Source: Rhodocyclaceae bacterium (GTDB lineage: Bacteria > Pseudomonadota > Gammaproteobacteria > Burkholderiales > Rhodocyclaceae). Taken from it: a DNA stretch of 34,263 nucleotides. The stretch is from contig JAGRFY010000120.1 in assembly GCA_020445765.1 (NCBI GenBank), positions 1-34,263 on the forward strand, in the 5' to 3' direction. Below are positions 8,149-17,322 of this stretch, in pieces; the first letter of the stretch is position 1, and each line of letters begins with the position of its first letter. The position numbers and the translations under genes are program-made. Under the pieces are notes generated by a model that worked only from the letters and a program-made list of their open reading frames with translations, was not told the origin of the DNA and did not search any database.

Positions 8149-8742
8149 ATGGAGAGGCAAAGCTACGCGCCGCTGACGCAGTCCAAGATCGGCGACAACA
8201 GATGCGAGGTCATCGACGCCGGACGCACCCGCAAGGTTCGTTCGGATTCCCCGGCGATCGACGTCATGACCGATCTCAGGATGGTCGCCGCCGCAACCAT
8301 CCAGCCGAACACACCGCTGCCAGATGCGAACCAGGCGATGATCCTGCGTGGCGTCCGCTCGCTGTTCGTGGTCGACAGCGACCGTCGCCTGCTGGGCCTG
8401 ATCACTGCGACCGATCTGCTCGGGGAAATGCCGGTGCAACTCGCGGCCCAGCGCGGCATCAGCACGGCCGAACTCGATGTCCGTGATGCGATGGTGCCGC
8501 TGGATCGGGTCGAGGCGGTCGACATCGACGACGTCACCCGTGCCGAGGTCGGCCATGTCGTCGCCACGCTGACACGCGCCGGACGTCAGCACCTGATCGT
8601 CACCGAACGGGGCGCAGGCGGCACGCTGGCGATCCGCGGCATCTTTTCTTCCTCCCAGATCGCTCGCCAGTTGGGCATTCCAATGCCTTCCGGAACGATC
8701 GCCTCGACCTTCGCCGAAATCGAGGCGGCGCTGGCCTCCTGA
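8149..8742 (+). CDS. Tandem CBS-domain protein
   Basis: A 197-residue soluble protein made mostly of two CBS motifs forming one Bateman module (about residues 40-108 and 112-180). Recognisable strands are GVRSLFVVDSDRRLLGLITATDL in the first motif and QHLIVTERGAGGTLAIRGIF in the second. CBS pairs usually bind adenine nucleotides and report energy state; no catalytic or DNA-binding domain is attached, so the partner is unknown. The ATG is preceded by a strong GAGGAGGGAGGG ribosome-binding region. It stands between rppH and a CNP1-like gene on the same strand, separated by intergenic gaps. Confidence 0.82.
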   Translation: MERQSYAPLTQSKIGDNRCEVIDAGRTRKVRSDSPAIDVMTDLRMVAAATIQPNTPLPDANQAMILRGVRSLFVVDSDRRLLGLITATDLLGEMPVQLAAQRGISTAELDVRDAMVPLDRVEAVDIDDVTRAEVGHVVATLTRAGRQHLIVTERGAGGTLAIRGIFSSSQIARQLGIPMPSGTIASTFAEIEAALAS

Positions 8743-8767
8743 GTCCACGGCAGTTCGACACGCCCCG

Positions 8768-8800
8768 CGCCCGGCGAGACCTACGAGGTCGCGCCGGGCG
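8768..8800 (+). terminator. Large hairpin after the CBS-domain gene
   Basis: Outer stem CGCCCGGC/GCCGGGCG (8768-8775 and 8793-8800) encloses an inner 5-bp stem GACCT/AGGTC with a 3-base loop. It lies 26 bases after the CBS stop codon and is followed by TTCTC only, so termination strength is unclear. Confidence 0.5.
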
Positions 8801-8842
8801 TTCTCATGAATGGGGTATGCTTCGCCCCACACCGCGAACCCG

Positions 8843-9358
8843 ATGATGCCGATGCAGTCGAGAATTCCTGTCGCCGCCGCCTGGATCAGCGCACTGCAAC
8901 TGCTGATTACGGCGTGCTCGACCACGCCGGCGGGGGACGCGCCCGAGCCCCCCCTGCCCGGTTACCCGAGCGATCAGAAGCTGATCCCATTCACCGTCAG
9001 CGAACTCAGCGGCAATCGCTTCTACGTCGACCAGGAAAGCATCGATGTCGACCCGGACCGCGATGTCAGGCTGACCGTGGTCGTCGATGCGCCAGGCGGC
9101 GCGCGAACGGTCACCCACGAAGCCATCCGCTGCCAGACCGCCGAATACAAGATCCTCGCCATCGGTCGGCGCGACCGCCAGTGGTCGGTACTGGCCGACC
9201 CACAATGGCGGCGTATCGAGGAAGGCGGGCCCAATCGGCAGCGAGCAGCGCTCGCGCTCGAGTACCTCTGCGACGGACCGACCAGCGTGCTCGACCGGGA
9301 CGCGGCGCTGCGCGCTCTGAAGGCATCACCACGGACGAAGTCTTTCCAGAAACCATGA
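8843..9358 (+). CDS. CNP1-like family lipoprotein
   Basis: A 171-residue predicted lipoprotein. A hydrophobic signal ends in the lipobox LLITAC, with the cysteine at residue 25 counted from the 8843 ATG (22 from the 8852 ATG). The mature part matches the CNP1-like pattern: [21 protein letters not shown], then [12 protein letters not shown], then [24 protein letters not shown], and a late cysteine in LEYLCDG. The function of this family is not established. The start is uncertain among three nearby ATGs, and no clear Shine-Dalgarno is seen. Its stop overlaps the coq7 start as ATGA, so the two are translationally coupled. This pairing is positional only; no role in ubiquinone synthesis is shown. 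Confidence 0.8.
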   Translation: MMPMQSRIPVAAAWISALQLLITACSTTPAGDAPEPPLPGYPSDQKLIPFTVSELSGNRFYVDQESIDVDPDRDVRLTVVVDAPGGARTVTHEAIRCQTAEYKILAIGRRDRQWSVLADPQWRRIEEGGPNRQRAALALEYLCDGPTSVLDRDAALRALKASPRTKSFQKP

Positions 9359-9975
9359 TCGACCATCTCATCATCCAGTTCGACCGCGGTCTGAGGACCC
9401 TCTTCGGCGCGCCGGTCAGTTTGCGGCCGACACCGGCAACCGACGTCCCGGAGGCCGAGCTCACTGCGGACGAGCGCCGGCATGCCGCGGCGCTGATGCG
9501 AATCAATCACTGCGGCGAGGTCTGTGCCCAGGCCCTCTATCAGGGGCAGGCGCTGCTCTCGCGCGACGACGGCGTGCGTGAGTCGCTGATGCAGGCAGCG
9601 CACGAGGAGACCGAGCACCTGGCGTGGACGACGCAGCGCATCGATGAACTCGGCGGCCGGAAAAGTTTGCTGAATCCGCTGTGGTACGCCGGCTCCCTTG
9701 GTCTCGGCTTAGTCGCTGCACGCCTGGGCGACCAGGTCAATCTCGGCTTCCTTGCCGAGACCGAACGTCAGGTCGAACAACACCTGAAGAATCACCTGGA
9801 TCGCTTGCCCGAACGGGATGGCCGCTCCCGAGCCATCGTCGCACAGATGCGAGACGACGAGGCGGCGCATGCGCGCACTGCCGTCGACCTCGGCGCGGTC
9901 GATTTTCCGGCGCCAGTGCGCGCCGCGATGAAGCTCGCCTCCCGCATCATGACGCAGACTGCCTACTGGGTCTGA
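9355..9975 (+). CDS. coq7: Demethoxyubiquinone hydroxylase Coq7
   Basis: Carboxylate-bridged diiron monooxygenase performing the last ring hydroxylation (C6) in ubiquinone synthesis, at the inner face of the cytoplasmic membrane. The 206 residues show the ferritin-like ligand set: E55 in RINHCGEV, E85 and H88 in EETEH, E141 in RQVEQHL, and E169 and H172 in DDEAAH. A hydrophobic segment near 108-122 ([14 protein letters not shown]) fits membrane association. The ATG overlaps the upstream stop by four bases. E. coli uses UbiF instead; many other proteobacteria use Coq7, which helps describe the lineage. Confidence 0.95.
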   Translation: MIDHLIIQFDRGLRTLFGAPVSLRPTPATDVPEAELTADERRHAAALMRINHCGEVCAQALYQGQALLSRDDGVRESLMQAAHEETEHLAWTTQRIDELGGRKSLLNPLWYAGSLGLGLVAARLGDQVNLGFLAETERQVEQHLKNHLDRLPERDGRSRAIVAQMRDDEAAHARTAVDLGAVDFPAPVRAAMKLASRIMTQTAYWV

Positions 9976-10047
9976 GCGAGCGACACGCGACGAGACTGCC
10001 AACCAGCGGCCCGGCCAGCCGGGTCGCCCAATCCGCAACCTCCAATC

Positions 10048-12021
10048 ATGGCGAGCAAGCAATACGACGAGTCGTCCTTCCGAGTCCTGAAGGGGCTGGA
10101 GCCGGTGCGCGAACGTCCGGGCATGTACACCCGCACGGATTCGCCTGCCCACATCATTCAGGAAGTCATCGACAACGCGGCCGACGAAGCGCTCGCCGGA
10201 TCGGCGAAAAGCATCGAGGTCTGCCTGCACAGGGACGGCTCGGTGACCGTCGCCGACGACGGTCGCGGCATCCCGGTCGGCCTCCACCCGGAAGAGCAGG
10301 TGCCGGTCGTGGTGCTCGCGTTCACGCGGCTTCATGCCGGAGGCAAGTTCGACAAGCGTCAGGGCAACGCCGCCTATGCATTCTCGGGCGGCCTGCACGG
10401 GGTCGGGGTGGCGGTCACCAACGCGCTGTCGTCCCGGGTCGAGGTCGAAATCAAACGCGACGGGCGCATTCATCGGATCGATTTCTCCGGCGGCGGCGAG
10501 CACGCCAGCGAACTGCGCGACGAAGGCGGTTGCGGGCGCAGGACCGGCACCCGGGTCCGAGTCTGGCCCGACCCCAAGTATTTCGACAGCGCGCGCGTGC
10601 CGCAGGCCGAGCTCGAACGACTGCTGCGCTCGAAGGCGGTGTTGCTTGCCGGTGTCTCGGTACGCCTGGACATCGAGCAGGCCGACGGGCCGCCCTTGTC
10701 GAAGTCCTGGAGCTACCCGGGTGGACTGGCCGGCTACCTCGAGGAAGCTGCAGGCGAGCAAGCCCCGCTGGCCCCGATCTATTCTGCCGAAAAGTATGCC
10801 GACCAGGACGACGCCACCTTTGCCGACGGCGAAGGCGCGGCCTGGGCACTCGGATGGTTCGAGCAAGCCTTGCCCGGCGAGTCGTACGTCAACCTGATTC
10901 CGACGGTGGCCGGCGGGACCCACGAATCCGGCCTCAAGGCCGGCGTGTTCGAAGCGGTCAAGAGTTTCGTCGAACACCATGCCCTGCTGCCTCGCGGCGT
11001 CAAGCTGCAGCAGGATGACGTCTGCGGTCGCATGAGTTTCGTTCTGTCGGCACGGCTGCTCGATCCGCAGTTCCAGGGTCAGGTCAAGGAAAAACTGAAC
11101 TCGCGCGAGGCGGTCAAGCTGGTCTCGGGCATGATTCGCGATCCGTTCGAGATCTGGCTCAACAATCATGTGGACGCCGGCAAGGCGATCGCCGAACAGG
11201 CGATCCGTTCGGCGCAGGCGCGGCAGAAGAACGCGCAGAAGGTCGAGAAGCGCAAGACCTCCGGCGTCGCAGTGCTGCCGGGCAAGCTGTCGGACTGCGA
11301 ATCGGAAGACATTGCCGACAACGAGATCTTCCTGGTCGAGGGCGACTCGGCCGGTGGCTCGGCCAAGATGGCACGCGACAAGGAGACCCAGGCCATCCTG
11401 CCACTGCGTGGCAAGGTTCAGAACGCCTGGGAGGTGGACCCCAACCGCCTGTTCGCCAACAACGAGATCCACGATATCGCGGTCGCCCTCGGCGTCGATG
11501 CCCACGGGCCCGACGATCAGCCAGATCTGACCGGCCTGCGCTACGGCAAGGTCATCATCATGTCCGACGCCGACGTGGACGGATCCCACATTCAGACCCT
11601 GCTGCTGACCCTGTTCTTCCGGCACTTCCCCGCATTGATCGCGCGTGGTCACGTATTCGTCGCCCAGCCACCGCTGTATCGGGTCGATGTGCCGGCCCAG
11701 GGCAAGAAGCGACCGGCGCGCCGGCTCTATGCCCTGGACGAGGGCGAACTGACGGCGACACGAGATCGTCTGCAACAGGAAGGCGTCCGCCCCGAAAGCG
11801 TCGAGATCGGCCGCTTCAAGGGCCTCGGCGAGATGAATCCGGAGCAGTTGCGCGAGACCACGATGGCAACCGCCACTCGTCGCGTGCTGCCGGTCCGGGT
11901 CCGCGCAGGGGGATTGATCGATACCCAGAAGATGTTCACGTTGTTGATGGGCAAGGGCGAAGCCGCTTCGCGGCGCGCCTGGATGGAAGCCAAGGGCGAC
12001 ACGGTCGAGGCCGACATCTGA
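10048..12021 (+). CDS. parE: DNA topoisomerase IV subunit B
   Basis: ATPase subunit of topoisomerase IV, which decatenates daughter chromosomes. The 657 residues contain a GHKL ATPase domain, with E39 and N43 in QEVIDNAADEA, DDGRGIP near 70-76 and GGLHGVGVAVTNALS near 115. A transducer domain follows, then a TOPRIM domain with LVEGDSAGG, PLRGK and SDADVDGSHI. No ~170-residue insert typical of gram-negative GyrB is seen, and the order parE-parC supports ParE rather than GyrB. The ATG at 10048 fits the family N-terminus although no strong Shine-Dalgarno precedes it. Confidence 0.95.
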   Translation: MASKQYDESSFRVLKGLEPVRERPGMYTRTDSPAHIIQEVIDNAADEALAGSAKSIEVCLHRDGSVTVADDGRGIPVGLHPEEQVPVVVLAFTRLHAGGKFDKRQGNAAYAFSGGLHGVGVAVTNALSSRVEVEIKRDGRIHRIDFSGGGEHASELRDEGGCGRRTGTRVRVWPDPKYFDSARVPQAELERLLRSKAVLLAGVSVRLDIEQADGPPLSKSWSYPGGLAGYLEEAAGEQAPLAPIYSAEKYADQDDATFADGEGAAWALGWFEQALPGESYVNLIPTVAGGTHESGLKAGVFEAVKSFVEHHALLPRGVKLQQDDVCGRMSFVLSARLLDPQFQGQVKEKLNSREAVKLVSGMIRDPFEIWLNNHVDAGKAIAEQAIRSAQARQKNAQKVEKRKTSGVAVLPGKLSDCESEDIADNEIFLVEGDSAGGSAKMARDKETQAILPLRGKVQNAWEVDPNRLFANNEIHDIAVALGVDAHGPDDQPDLTGLRYGKVIIMSDADVDGSHIQTLLLTLFFRHFPALIARGHVFVAQPPLYRVDVPAQGKKRPARRLYALDEGELTATRDRLQQEGVRPESVEIGRFKGLGEMNPEQLRETTMATATRRVLPVRVRAGGLIDTQKMFTLLMGKGEAASRRAWMEAKGDTVEADI

Positions 12022-12073
12022 CCCACGCGGCCGCGTCGCCGCGCCATACTGACAGCCAACGAAACCTGGACGG

Positions 12074-14428
12074 ATGAGCGAAGAGACCCTGGACCTGTTT
12101 GCCGACCTGAATGCACCCGGGCAACCGCCGGAGCCGCCGCCGGCCGACGGCGGCGACCCGGGCGACGGCGACTATCTCCCACTCGACCAGTATGCCGAGC
12201 GCGCGTACCTCGCGTACGCCATGAGCGTGGTGCGTTCACGCGCCCTGCCCCAGGTCGAGGATGGCATGAAGCCCGTGCAGCGTCGCATCCTGTACGCGAT
12301 GCACGACATGCGCCTGTCGCCCACCGCCAAGCACGTCAAGTCGGCGCGCGTGGTCGGCGACGTCATCGGCAAGTACCACCCCCACGGCGACAGCTCGGTG
12401 TACGACGCCATGGTACGCGTCGCCCAGGACTTCTCGCTGCGTTACCCGCTGGTGGACGGCCAGGGCAACTTCGGCTCCCGCGACGGCGATTCGGCCGCCG
12501 CGATGCGTTACACCGAATGCCGCCTGACGCCGGTGGCACAACTGCTGCTCGCCGAGATCGATCGTGGCACGGTGGATTTCGTCGATAACTACGATGGTGC
12601 CTTCGAGGAACCACGCCTGCTGCCGGCGCGGCTGCCGATGGTGCTGCTCAATGGCGCCTCCGGCATCGCGGTCGGCATGGCGACCGAAATCCCGCCACAC
12701 AACATGGGCGAAGTCGCCGAAGCCGCCTGCCTGCTGATCAGGGATCCCAGCGCCGACATCGACGATCTGATGACGGTCCTGCCGGGGCCGGATTTCCCGG
12801 GCGGCGGGCAGCTGATCTCACCCCCGGAGCTCATTCGCGACATCTACGAGTGCGGTCGCGGCAGCCTTCGAGTACGGGCCCGATGGCGTGTCGAGGAACT
12901 CGCCCGGGCCCAATGGCGCGTGATCGTCGACGAATTGCCGCACGGCGTCTCGACGGCCTCGGTCCTCGCCGAGATCGAAGCGCTGACCAACCCTCAGCCG
13001 CGAGCCGGCCGCAAGGAACTGAGCCAGGACCAAAAGAACATCAAGCAGGTGGTCCTCGGTGTGCTCGAGTCGGTGCGTGACGAATCCTCGGATCAGGCAC
13101 CGGTTCGCATCGTGCTCGAGCCCCGCAGCTCGCGCATCGCCCGCGACGAATTCATGGCGGTCCTGCTGGCGCACACGTCGCTGGAGAGTTCTGTCGCGGT
13201 CAACCTGACGATGATCGGCCGCGACGGCAGGCCTCAACAGAAGAACCTCAGGCGCATCATCTCGGAGTGGATCGACTTCCGCTACGACACCGTCGAGCGA
13301 CGCACCCGCCACCGCCTGTCCGAGGTCGATCGCCGGATCCACATCCTCGAAGGCCGGATGATCGCCTTCCTCAACATCGAGGAGGTCATCCGCGTCATTC
13401 GGGAATCCGACGAGCCCAAGCAGGCGCTGATCGATGCCTTCGAGCTGACCGAAGTCCAGGCCGAAGACATCCTCGAGATCAGGCTGCGTCAGCTCGCACG
13501 GCTCGAAGGCATCCGGATCGAAAAGGAATTGGGCGAGTTGCGCGACGAGCGCAGCGGCCTGCAGCACCTGCTCGACTCGCGCAGCGCGATGACCAAGCTG
13601 CTGCTGAAGGAAATCAAGGCAGATGCCAAGACCTACGGTGATGAGCGCCGGACGCTGATCGAAGCCGTGGCGGCGGCCGCGCCGGCCGAGATCAGCGTAC
13701 CCGACGAACCGGTCACCGTGATCGTCTCCCGCAACGGCTGGGTGCGCACGCGCCAGGGACACGGGATCGAGCCAGGCTCGATCGGCTACAAGGCCGGCGA
13801 CTTCGGCTTCGCATTGATCGAATCGCGCACGACCTGGCCGTTGATCGTGGTCGACACCCAGGGGCGGGCCTACACTGCCAGGGTTTCCGACCTGCCGGGC
13901 GGCCGCGGCGACGGCGTGCCGATCACGACGCTGATCGGATTCCAGGGCGGGGCCAAGCTGGCGCAGGTGGTCAGCGCGGCGCCGGAAGCGCTGTTCATGT
14001 TCGCGAACTCGGGGGGCTACGGGTTCATCTGCAGCGTCGCCGATGCCATGTCCCGGCAGAAGGCCGGCAAGGCCTTCATGACGCTGGATCGGGGCGAACA
14101 CGTGCTGCCGCCGGTTCCGGCATGTGGTGACTGGATCCTGGCCTTGTCCGGCAACGGCCGCATGCTGGTGTTCCCGCGCAGCGAAATGAAGATCCAGGCC
14201 GGCGGCCGGGGCATCATCGTGATGGGCCTCGATGCCGGCGAGGCGTTGGTGGCGGTGTCGCTGCCGGCGGAAGGCGAAGCGGTGACGGTCGTAGGCATCG
14301 GCAGGGGCAAGAAGGAGGTCGCGCTGCTGCTCAAGGCGGCTCAGATCGAGAACATGCGGCACCGACGCGCGCGAAAGGGCATGGCCCTGCCCCAGAAAAT
14401 CCAGCCGACGGGATTCGGCAACAACTGA
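12074..14428 (+). CDS. parC: DNA topoisomerase IV subunit A
   Basis: Breakage-reunion subunit of topoisomerase IV, partner of ParE. The 784 residues include a ~30-residue Pro/Gly/Asp-rich N-terminal extension before the conserved [17 protein letters not shown]. The catalytic tyrosine is Y146 in AAMRYTECR. The quinolone-resistance region [12 protein letters not shown] keeps the serine equivalent to E. coli Ser80 (S107) and has Asp at the position of Glu84 (D111), as GyrA does; this alone does not indicate resistance. The C-terminal domain (about 540-770) has degenerate beta-propeller blades such as [16 protein letters not shown]. It starts 52 bases after parE, probably in one operon. Confidence 0.95.
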   Translation: MSEETLDLFADLNAPGQPPEPPPADGGDPGDGDYLPLDQYAERAYLAYAMSVVRSRALPQVEDGMKPVQRRILYAMHDMRLSPTAKHVKSARVVGDVIGKYHPHGDSSVYDAMVRVAQDFSLRYPLVDGQGNFGSRDGDSAAAMRYTECRLTPVAQLLLAEIDRGTVDFVDNYDGAFEEPRLLPARLPMVLLNGASGIAVGMATEIPPHNMGEVAEAACLLIRDPSADIDDLMTVLPGPDFPGGGQLISPPELIRDIYECGRGSLRVRARWRVEELARAQWRVIVDELPHGVSTASVLAEIEALTNPQPRAGRKELSQDQKNIKQVVLGVLESVRDESSDQAPVRIVLEPRSSRIARDEFMAVLLAHTSLESSVAVNLTMIGRDGRPQQKNLRRIISEWIDFRYDTVERRTRHRLSEVDRRIHILEGRMIAFLNIEEVIRVIRESDEPKQALIDAFELTEVQAEDILEIRLRQLARLEGIRIEKELGELRDERSGLQHLLDSRSAMTKLLLKEIKADAKTYGDERRTLIEAVAAAAPAEISVPDEPVTVIVSRNGWVRTRQGHGIEPGSIGYKAGDFGFALIESRTTWPLIVVDTQGRAYTARVSDLPGGRGDGVPITTLIGFQGGAKLAQVVSAAPEALFMFANSGGYGFICSVADAMSRQKAGKAFMTLDRGEHVLPPVPACGDWILALSGNGRMLVFPRSEMKIQAGGRGIIVMGLDAGEALVAVSLPAEGEAVTVVGIGRGKKEVALLLKAAQIENMRHRRARKGMALPQKIQPTGFGNN

Positions 14429-15091
14429 CAGGCGGCCCCGACAGGGCTGCAGACGCACAACAAGGACAGCCGGACTGATGCATCGCATCGAACCGGCGTA
14501 AGACAGAGAGCACAAAGTGCCTTTTGGTCCCCCGGACGGCGAGTGAGTCCCCCTGGTTCGCTCGTCCGCCCGGGGGCACGATTTCCCCGGCACCTCGGCG
14601 TAACGCGGTCACGTCGTCTTCGATCCGGCGCTGACGCGATTCGATCTTGCCGGGCACGGACGTCAATCGATGGATTCGATGTCGATGCGATCTCACCGAC
14701 ACAGGTGCTGATGGGCTGCGTCGCGCGAAGCTTCGGCGGTCGCTTGCCGGCGCCGGCGGCTGCGCCAAGCGCACGAGCAGCAGCGCCGTCCTTGCCGAAC
14801 CGGTGTCGTGCGGGCCGAACGGCCGCTCTTCACCGTTGGGCTACGTGGTCAGTCGGTTGAAGCGGCCATGCGCGGATAGACGCCGCAAGGCAGCGACGGG
14901 ACAAGACAGTGGCGAATCAGAGAGTCGGCGGCTGGGCATGGCGTGGCCTTCGGGCAACCGCGCACGACCCGGGGCGTCCTGGCGTCCCTCATGCGCCCGG
15001 ACGACGCGTCAGCTGGCCGGGTCGATGCCTGCAACCGCGTCGCATGGGTCGAGCGGCCCGAGCTGTCGGGAACAGCCGCTCGTTCAGGGAA
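14429..15091. other. 663-base stretch without a convincing gene
   Basis: This lies between parC and the 3' end of the bacteriohemerythrin gene. Open frames exist on both strands, but their translations are Arg/Ser/Pro/Gly-rich without motifs, as expected for random GC-rich DNA. Visible structures are a 7-bp stem with one wobble right after parC (14432-14450, no T run) and a larger imperfect hairpin with a CCCCCGG/CCGGGGG base (14529-14575). No tRNA cloverleaf or repeat array was recognised. It may be gene remnants or an uncharacterised RNA. Confidence 0.6.
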
Positions 15092-15565
15092 CTACCAGAA
15101 TTTCCACCACCATTTCTTCTTCTTCATCGTCTGCTCGACCTGAGGTGACCACTCGGCCGCGCCGCCGTGCTGGGTGAAGAAATCACCGAAGTGCTTGTCG
15201 GCTTCGTTGATGTGTCGCGTCAGCCAGACCTTGAGGAAATGCAGCAGTTCGAAGGTGATCGCCGCCTGGCCGCTGTCCAGCTTCTCCTGTAGCGCCTGCA
15301 CCTGGGCGATCAGTTCCTCGTGGTTGTGCTTGTGATTCTCGAACTCCGGATAGTTCGAGACCCGCATCAGGCTCTCCTCGACCATGAAGTGGGTGCGCGT
15401 GTAGTCCGCCAGCTCGTCGAGGATGCGCCGCGACGCCTCGCTGCCATGGTGCTCGCGAATCGCCGAATGCAACTGATTCAGCAAGCCGACGAGTTCCTTG
15501 TGTTGCTCGTCGATCTCCTGGACGCCGACGCTGTAACCGTCGGACCATTCGAACAGCTCGCTCAT
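15092..15565 (-). CDS. Bacteriohemerythrin with basic-aromatic C-terminal tail
   Basis: Single-domain, non-heme diiron oxygen-binding protein of 157 residues. The ligand set is complete: H22 in DEQHKEL, H59 and E63 in THFMVEE, H78 and H82 in ENHKHNHEE, and H118 and D123 in RHINEAD. The family binds O2 and is proposed to store oxygen, deliver it to membrane oxidases or sense it. The last ten residues are almost only Lys, Trp and Phe (KKKKWWWKFW), unlike the hemerythrin core and suggestive of a membrane or protein docking tag. The start ATG has a strong AGGAGG. The gene follows motD on the same strand after 107 bases and may be expressed with the motility genes. Confidence 0.93.
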   Translation of the reverse strand: MSELFEWSDGYSVGVQEIDEQHKELVGLLNQLHSAIREHHGSEASRRILDELADYTRTHFMVEESLMRVSNYPEFENHKHNHEELIAQVQALQEKLDSGQAAITFELLHFLKVWLTRHINEADKHFGDFFTQHGGAAEWSPQVEQTMKKKKWWWKFW

Positions 15566-15672
15566 TGCGGTCCTCCTGCCAGTTCAATGCTCGTCAGTGA
15601 CCGTTCTACGCTGATTTGTGAAATTGGGTTGCATCATTCACTCCCGACCTGCAGACGGTCATCGCGGGCGGA

Positions 15673-16509
15673 TCAACGGTCGCTTGCCGTGGGCAGAATG
15701 GAATGGGCGATGTCGGCTCGAGTCACCGGCGAGGCTTCGTCGTAGTCGTCGATCATCGACTCGATCAACAGATTTACGCGGCGATTGCGTGCCCTGCCGG
15801 CCTCGCTGCGGTTGTCGGCCACCGGCCGCTGATCGCCATATCCGGCCGCGGTCAGCCGCGACGGATCGACCCCGGCATCGACGAACAGGCGCACGACGCT
15901 CGACGCCCTGACCGCCGACAGCTCCCAGTTCGAAGGAAAGCGCGGCGTGCTGATCGGCACATCGTCGGTATGGCCTTCGATCGTGATCGGAAAGTCGGCA
16001 CCCGCGAGCACTTGGGCCACCGCCGTCAATGCCCGCCCGGCGCCGTCGCCGATACTCGACTCCCCGATCGGGAAGAGCACGCTGGCGTTGATTTCGACGG
16101 TGATACCGTGGGCCCCCTCGGTGACCCGGACCTGGCCATCACGGGTCAAGGGCTCGAGGACCTGCTTGATCTCGTCGGCGATGCTACGCATCTTCTTCGA
16201 CAGGGCCTCGCGCCGGGCTTCGATTGCGCGGTCGCGATCGGATTCCGGCGTTTTCGAAGGCGGGCCGGCCTGGCTCGCCACCATGATCGTCGGCGGCACC
16301 ACGATCTGGCTGCCCTTGGCATTCACATTGACGCTGCGAAAGGCCTGCACGATCGAATCCGACAATACGCGGTACTTGCCTTCGTTGACCGAACTGATCG
16401 CATACATGACGACGAAAAACGCGAACAGCAAGGTGATGAAGTCGGCATAGGAGACCAGCCATCGCTCGTGGTTCTCGTGCTCGTCCTCGGATTGTCGTCT
16501 TCTGGCCAT
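15673..16509 (-). CDS. motD: Flagellar stator protein MotD (MotB family)
   Basis: Peptidoglycan-anchoring stator subunit pairing with MotC to drive the flagellar rotor. The 278-residue protein has a short basic N-terminus. A single TM helix at about 19-40 carries the proton-channel aspartate D23 in SYADFITLLFAFF. A linker follows, and then an OmpA-like domain with IEGHTDDVPIS, SNWELSAVRASSVV and GYGDQRPVADN. The start was set at the ATG ending at 16509, directly before the conserved MARRRQSEDEHENHERW segment; the longer frame overlaps motC. As in Pseudomonas, the stator pair sits in the flhF-fliA region, but no parA/cheW follows. Confidence 0.94.
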   Translation of the reverse strand: MARRRQSEDEHENHERWLVSYADFITLLFAFFVVMYAISSVNEGKYRVLSDSIVQAFRSVNVNAKGSQIVVPPTIMVASQAGPPSKTPESDRDRAIEARREALSKKMRSIADEIKQVLEPLTRDGQVRVTEGAHGITVEINASVLFPIGESSIGDGAGRALTAVAQVLAGADFPITIEGHTDDVPISTPRFPSNWELSAVRASSVVRLFVDAGVDPSRLTAAGYGDQRPVADNRSEAGRARNRRVNLLIESMIDDYDEASPVTRADIAHSILPTASDR

Positions 16510-16573
16510 CGTGATCCCGCGTCCGTCATCGCTGGTAACGGCCGGCAGCGGGCTACCTTGAGCGGGGTGGGCC

Positions 16574-17314
16574 TCAGTCCAGATAGCCCTGCAGCCGGCT
16601 TTCGATGATCCTGGGATTGTCACCGTTGGCAATGCCGACCAGGCCATCGACGACCATCTCGCGCGCGGCCACCAGCCGCCCGATATGGGCCTGGAGCTTC
16701 TTCGCCACCGGCAGGAAGACCAGATTCGCGGAACCCACCCCGTAGATCGTCGCAACGAACGCAACCGCTATGCCGGCGCCGAGCTTGGATGGATCCGACA
16801 GGTTCTCCATGACGTGGATCAGTCCCATCACGGCGCCGAGAATGCCGATCGTCGGCGCATAGCCGCCGGCACCTTCCCACACCTTCGCGCCATGCTTGAG
16901 TCGCGTCTCGAAGGTGCCGATCTCGACCTCCAGCACCGCGCGAAGGCGCTCGGGTTCGACCCCGTCCACCAGCAACTGCACCCCCTTCCGGGTGAATGGA
17001 TCGTTCATCGTCGGCAGCATGTTCTCGAGCGCCAGCAGACCCTCCTTGCGTGCCGTCTGACTCCACGAGACAACCTGATCGATCACGCCCTGCTCGGCCG
17101 CGTCCGGCGGCACCAGCACCCAGCGACCCATCCGCATGCCCTCGAGAAAGACCGGCAGCGGGCTTTGCAGCATTACGGCACCGAGCGTGCCGCCGATGAC
17201 GATGAAGAACGCCGTCGGCTGGACCAGCGATCCGATGTGGCCGCCTTCGAGGTACTGGCCCAGCACGATCGCGGTCAAACCCAGGGTCAGGCCGATCAGG
17301 CTGATCTTGTCCAT
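16574..17314 (-). CDS. motC: Flagellar stator protein MotC (MotA family)
   Basis: MotA/TolQ/ExbB-type proton-channel subunit of 246 residues. TM helices are at about 1-22 and 32-50, and two more lie near 150-170 and 180-205. The segment AGGYAPTIGILGAVMGLIHVM carries the conserved proline of the MotA channel region. The cytoplasmic loop between TM2 and TM3 has charged residues expected to contact FliG. It begins only eight bases after fliA and precedes motD by 64 bases, so fliA-motC-motD is likely one unit. The cheYZAB block usually found between fliA and motC is missing. Confidence 0.94.
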   Translation of the reverse strand: MDKISLIGLTLGLTAIVLGQYLEGGHIGSLVQPTAFFIVIGGTLGAVMLQSPLPVFLEGMRMGRWVLVPPDAAEQGVIDQVVSWSQTARKEGLLALENMLPTMNDPFTRKGVQLLVDGVEPERLRAVLEVEIGTFETRLKHGAKVWEGAGGYAPTIGILGAVMGLIHVMENLSDPSKLGAGIAVAFVATIYGVGSANLVFLPVAKKLQAHIGRLVAAREMVVDGLVGIANGDNPRIIESRLQGYLD

Positions 17315-17322
17315 CGTCGAAA

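Noticed and set aside
9681-11775. Very long open frames opposite or out of frame with parE (up to 688 codons).
   Set aside because: They lie over coq7 and parE, whose motifs are complete; these are GC-rich shadow frames.
12259-12406. Possible quinolone-resistance substitution in ParC (Asp in place of the E. coli Glu84 equivalent).
   Set aside because: Asp at this site is also the normal GyrA residue and may be the wild-type state in this lineage; the key serine is unchanged.
14647-15177. A 176-codon open frame in the gap after parC.
   Set aside because: It is Arg/Ser/Pro-rich with no motif, and its end overlaps the bacteriohemerythrin gene on the other strand; it is typical of chance frames in GC-rich DNA.
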